DNA of 64,000 nt from assembly GCA_903825895.1 (NCBI GenBank), contig CAIKCI010000032.1, forward strand, positions 33,725 to 97,724. Direction: 5' to 3'. Positions 61,777 through 64,000 of the stretch are shown one piece after another. Made by a program: the position numbers and the translations under genes. This DNA comes from an uncultured Actinomycetes bacterium. Its GTDB lineage: Bacteria > Actinomycetota > Acidimicrobiia > Acidimicrobiales > RAAP-2. The number at the start of each line of letters is the position of its first letter. Position 1 is the stretch's first letter. The notes beneath the pieces are model-generated. The model did not search any database. It saw only the letters and a list, made by a program, of their open reading frames with translations, and had not been told where the DNA came from.

Positions 61777-61864
61777 GCCAGCGACTGTTCTGCTTCGCTG
61801 GCGAGAGCGGATGGGGGTGATCACATGACCTGTATTTCGACGTTCATCGTGCGAGACTCTTTGG

Positions 61865-63568
61865 ATGTCGGAAAGAAATACCCCTCGGGGACGAACGCGC
61901 CTGGAGGCTCTGGGTAAACAGATCGACGCATCATCTTCTCGGCGCAAATCGTCAAAACGGCGCTCGCAGCGGGAGGCCACCTCACCGCAACGATCCTCAG
62001 CGAACCTACGAAGCAGGCCGTCGCGGCGACGAATCCGAATACGGCGCACCCTGGTGGGCTCGTTGGCAGTCGTGCTGGTGCTGGCCCTTTGCGGTTTTGG
62101 TTACGCCTATTACATTTCTCATGATCTCAATCGTGTCCAGGTAAGCGGCCTCTCGACAAACACCTTGGTGGGCGCTGAAGCTGGCTCAGAAAACATTTTG
62201 ATGGTGGGATCGACGTCTCGCTGTGCCCTCAAGGTTCAAAACCCAGCCTATGGACTTTGTTCGCAGGGCGTCACGGGCGTAAACAGTGACGTCATCATGA
62301 TTCTTCATGCCAATCCGACGACTCATCAACTTGCGGTTCTGTCGATTCCGCGTGATCTTTTTGTTCCGAATGCACGTGCTGAAGGGGCAAACAAGATTGA
62401 TGCGGGGCTTTACGAAGGCATCACCCAAGTGGTCACGGCAGTTCAAGATGACCTAGGTATCCCCATTGCTCACGCTGTCTCAGTAAATTTTGATCAGTTC
62501 GCCAATATCGTTGACGCACTTGGCGGCATTAATATGTCCTTCCCAGTGTCACTCTTCGACCGTGAATCAGGCTTGAACGTTCAGGCCGCCTCGTGCGTGC
62601 ATCTCAACGGCATCCAAGCCCTCCAGGTAGTCCGCGCCCGCCATCTCCAGTACAAGACGGCGACATCTGGGAGCAGTGCGGGGAATTGGCCACAAGAGAA
62701 TCTGAGTGATTTGGCCCGCATCAGAAGGAATCACGAGTTTTTGCGCGTTCTCGGATCCACCGTCGCTAAGAACGGACTCGGCAATCCGCTTTCCGACTTG
62801 AGTCTGATTAACTCGGTCAAGAGCGATGTCACCTTCGACCAGTCATGGTCCGTGAACGACATGGTGAATCTGGTGTTGTCGTTTCATACTGTCAATGTTG
62901 CCAGCGTCCCCCAATTAACCTTTCCGGTCTCGGTGGTACTTGATCCAAACGGCCCGTCGGGCGATTACCTCTACCAAGGTGGCAACTACGGACAGGTGGC
63001 ATTCCCATCGCAGCAAACGGGCCAGGCAGCGATAAATGCCGTTCTTGGAATCAACAACACAGTAAATCCGATGTCAGGCGCTCCACTACCAGCGGCTTCC
63101 TCGATCAATCTTGCGGTGTTGAATGGCACAGGAGTTGCCAATCAAGCCACTACTACGGGCTCAGCGTTTCAGGCGCTCGGCTTTCATGTCACCAGCTTGG
63201 GTGACACGCATGCCGTCGGCAGTGTCTCAGAGACGGTGGTCTATTACGGTTCCCACAGCCCAGAGGTAGTTGCCGCCGCCGAAAAAGTGCTTCACTCAAT
63301 CACGGGAGCCGTCGTGATGGGTTACAACCCTAGTTTGGTGGCCAAAGGTTCGACGATCACGGTCGTGACGGGATCGCAATTCGGCGTGATCCAGCCATCC
63401 TCAGCACCGAAGGCCCAGACTGCCGTCCCGACGCACACAAGCAACGTGCCAACATCGAGCAGCGCAATTGGTACTCCGTCTTCGGTGACAACGAGCAACG
63501 CTTCCTGGGATCCACGCGCTTGTACGCCGGGATCAAAACCGACAGCGCCGGTTCCAAACAGAATCTAA
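61865..63568 (+). CDS. LytR-CpsA-Psr (LCP) family cell-wall ligase with LytR_C domain
   Basis: A 567-residue membrane-anchored enzyme of the family that attaches polyprenyl-linked glycopolymers to peptidoglycan. A basic Arg/Ser-rich cytosolic region of about 55 residues precedes one membrane segment (GSLAVVLVLALCGFGYAYY). The LCP domain shows VNSDVIMILHANP, LSIPRDLFVP, NKIDAGLYEG, ALGGINMSFP and QVVRARHLQY with the conserved Arg residues. A C-terminal LytR_C domain (about residues 415-490, INLAVLNGTGVANQA) and a Thr/Ser-rich tail follow. The start lacks a clear ribosome-binding site. An amidase gene follows. Confidence 0.9.
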   Translation: MSERNTPRGRTRLEALGKQIDASSSRRKSSKRRSQREATSPQRSSANLRSRPSRRRIRIRRTLVGSLAVVLVLALCGFGYAYYISHDLNRVQVSGLSTNTLVGAEAGSENILMVGSTSRCALKVQNPAYGLCSQGVTGVNSDVIMILHANPTTHQLAVLSIPRDLFVPNARAEGANKIDAGLYEGITQVVTAVQDDLGIPIAHAVSVNFDQFANIVDALGGINMSFPVSLFDRESGLNVQAASCVHLNGIQALQVVRARHLQYKTATSGSSAGNWPQENLSDLARIRRNHEFLRVLGSTVAKNGLGNPLSDLSLINSVKSDVTFDQSWSVNDMVNLVLSFHTVNVASVPQLTFPVSVVLDPNGPSGDYLYQGGNYGQVAFPSQQTGQAAINAVLGINNTVNPMSGAPLPAASSINLAVLNGTGVANQATTTGSAFQALGFHVTSLGDTHAVGSVSETVVYYGSHSPEVVAAAEKVLHSITGAVVMGYNPSLVAKGSTITVVTGSQFGVIQPSSAPKAQTAVPTHTSNVPTSSSAIGTPSSVTTSNASWDPRACTPGSKPTAPVPNRI

Positions 63569-63661
63569 CAATGACAAACCCATGCCTGATGATCAATTGT
63601 CTCACCTGGAGACTGAGATGAATTTCATGAAACTGACAGCCAGAAAGCACAGGACGTTTTT

Positions 63662-64000
63662 ATGTCGTCAAAACGGATAGCCAGGTTGGGTATTCTCGCC
63701 ACGGTGCTCGCGCTTATTGCCGGGGGCTTGTTCGTTCTTTGGCCCACATCCTCTGAGCACGCCGTGACCTCGACGACCCAAACCATTCCTTCCGCTGTCG
63801 CGATTGAGCCCGGGACTTTTGCGCCAGGTGCGTGCATGAAATACCAGCCCACTGCTGCCTCGAATGGGCATCTCGTTTTCCTTGACGCTGGGCACGGCGG
63901 CATTGACCCTGGTGGAGTGGGTTCAACGCAAGGCGGGGTCATGGTGAAGGAGTCGACGACGGCACTCGCCGTGGCATTGCAAACATCTGACCTGCTGCGC
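63662..64000 (+). CDS. N-acetylmuramoyl-L-alanine amidase (Amidase_3), 5' part
   Basis: The gene runs off the window after 113 codons. An N-terminal hydrophobic segment (LGILATVLALIAGGLFVLW) acts as signal or anchor, followed by a Thr-rich linker, a lone Cys and the start of a zinc amidase domain: LVFLDAGHGGIDPGGVG contains the first metal-binding His, with a conserved Glu in VKESTTALAVAL. Such enzymes cut peptide stems from glycan strands. AGGA at 63651-63654 precedes the ATG. It follows the LCP gene by 93 nt, both acting on the cell wall. Confidence 0.85.
   Translation, partial: MSSKRIARLGILATVLALIAGGLFVLWPTSSEHAVTSTTQTIPSAVAIEPGTFAPGACMKYQPTAASNGHLVFLDAGHGGIDPGGVGSTQGGVMVKESTTALAVALQTSDLLR

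Noticed and set aside
63656..63661. Run of T bases as terminator of the LCP gene
   Set aside because: No stable GC-rich stem directly precedes it, and it is the spacer between AGGA and the amidase ATG.
1..64000. Insertion sequences, prophage, CRISPR, restriction-modification or biosynthetic clusters
   Set aside because: Looked for transposase, integrase, phage, Cas, methylase, PKS and NRPS signatures and for spaced repeats; none were seen.

Overview
The window looks like a contiguous piece of chromosome from an actinobacterium of moderate G+C content (mid-50s percent by eye), most plausibly an Acidimicrobiia-type lineage. The affiliation is inferred from a mycothiol synthase (mshD), menaquinone genes (menF, menG, menC), an ANTAR response regulator of the PdtaR type, a RapZ whose Walker A has Arg in place of Lys, and the gene orders polA-rpsA-coaE-uvrB-uvrA and uvrC-rapZ-yvcK-gap-pgk-tpiA-secG. 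No insertion sequence, prophage, CRISPR array or defence island was seen. Almost all of it is tightly packed core metabolism and information processing, with neighbouring genes commonly overlapping by 1-8 nt.

Layout: 1-5257 holds the 3' part of alaS, then ruvX, mltG, aroE, a RodA/FtsW protein and a bifunctional-nuclease-family gene. 5262-6644 is a second RodA/FtsW gene facing the first. 6704-10729 holds ppk1, a YbhN-like flippase and a polyprenol-phosphate mannosyltransferase. 10722-13574 (minus) holds menF, menG, a MaoC hydratase and a small membrane protein. 13620-16086 holds a VIT-family transporter, mshD, nth and a 64-aa ORF. 16162-27816 is a long his-trp cluster (hisD-C-B-H-A-F, a GroES-like gene, hisI, trpE, ygfZ-like, trpC-F-B-A); hisG, hisE, trpD and trpG are not in the window. 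27813-30934 (minus) is fabD-fabG-acpP-fabF. 31011-38254 holds a nitrilase-family gene, tRNA-Leu(CAA), menC, a coiled-coil protein, pdtaR-like, polA and rpsA. 38306-45445 separates rpsA from coaE with an oppBCDF-type ABC transporter and two putative surface-glycan genes. 45519-51057 is coaE-uvrB-uvrA, then nadA (minus). 52509-59388 is uvrC-rapZ-yvcK-gap-pgk-tpiA-secG, without whiA. 59385-64000 holds a family-5 solute-binding protein, tRNA-Leu(GAG), a HicA-like small protein, a LytR-CpsA-Psr protein and the start of a cell-wall amidase.

The strongest signal not explained by gene content is a recurring start architecture: at least twelve genes that head a transcript carry a TANNNT -10-like hexamer exactly 6 or 7 nt before the start codon, the geometry expected of leaderless mRNAs. 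Several compact dyads sit at promoters or starts: a shared palindrome between the second SEDS gene and ppk, a dyad before hisD, a repeated CACTACG motif before acpP, a possible pseudoknot in the rpsA leader, and mutually exclusive hairpins over the uvrC start. I did not find a clearly new multi-gene system; these regulatory elements are the most promising leads.
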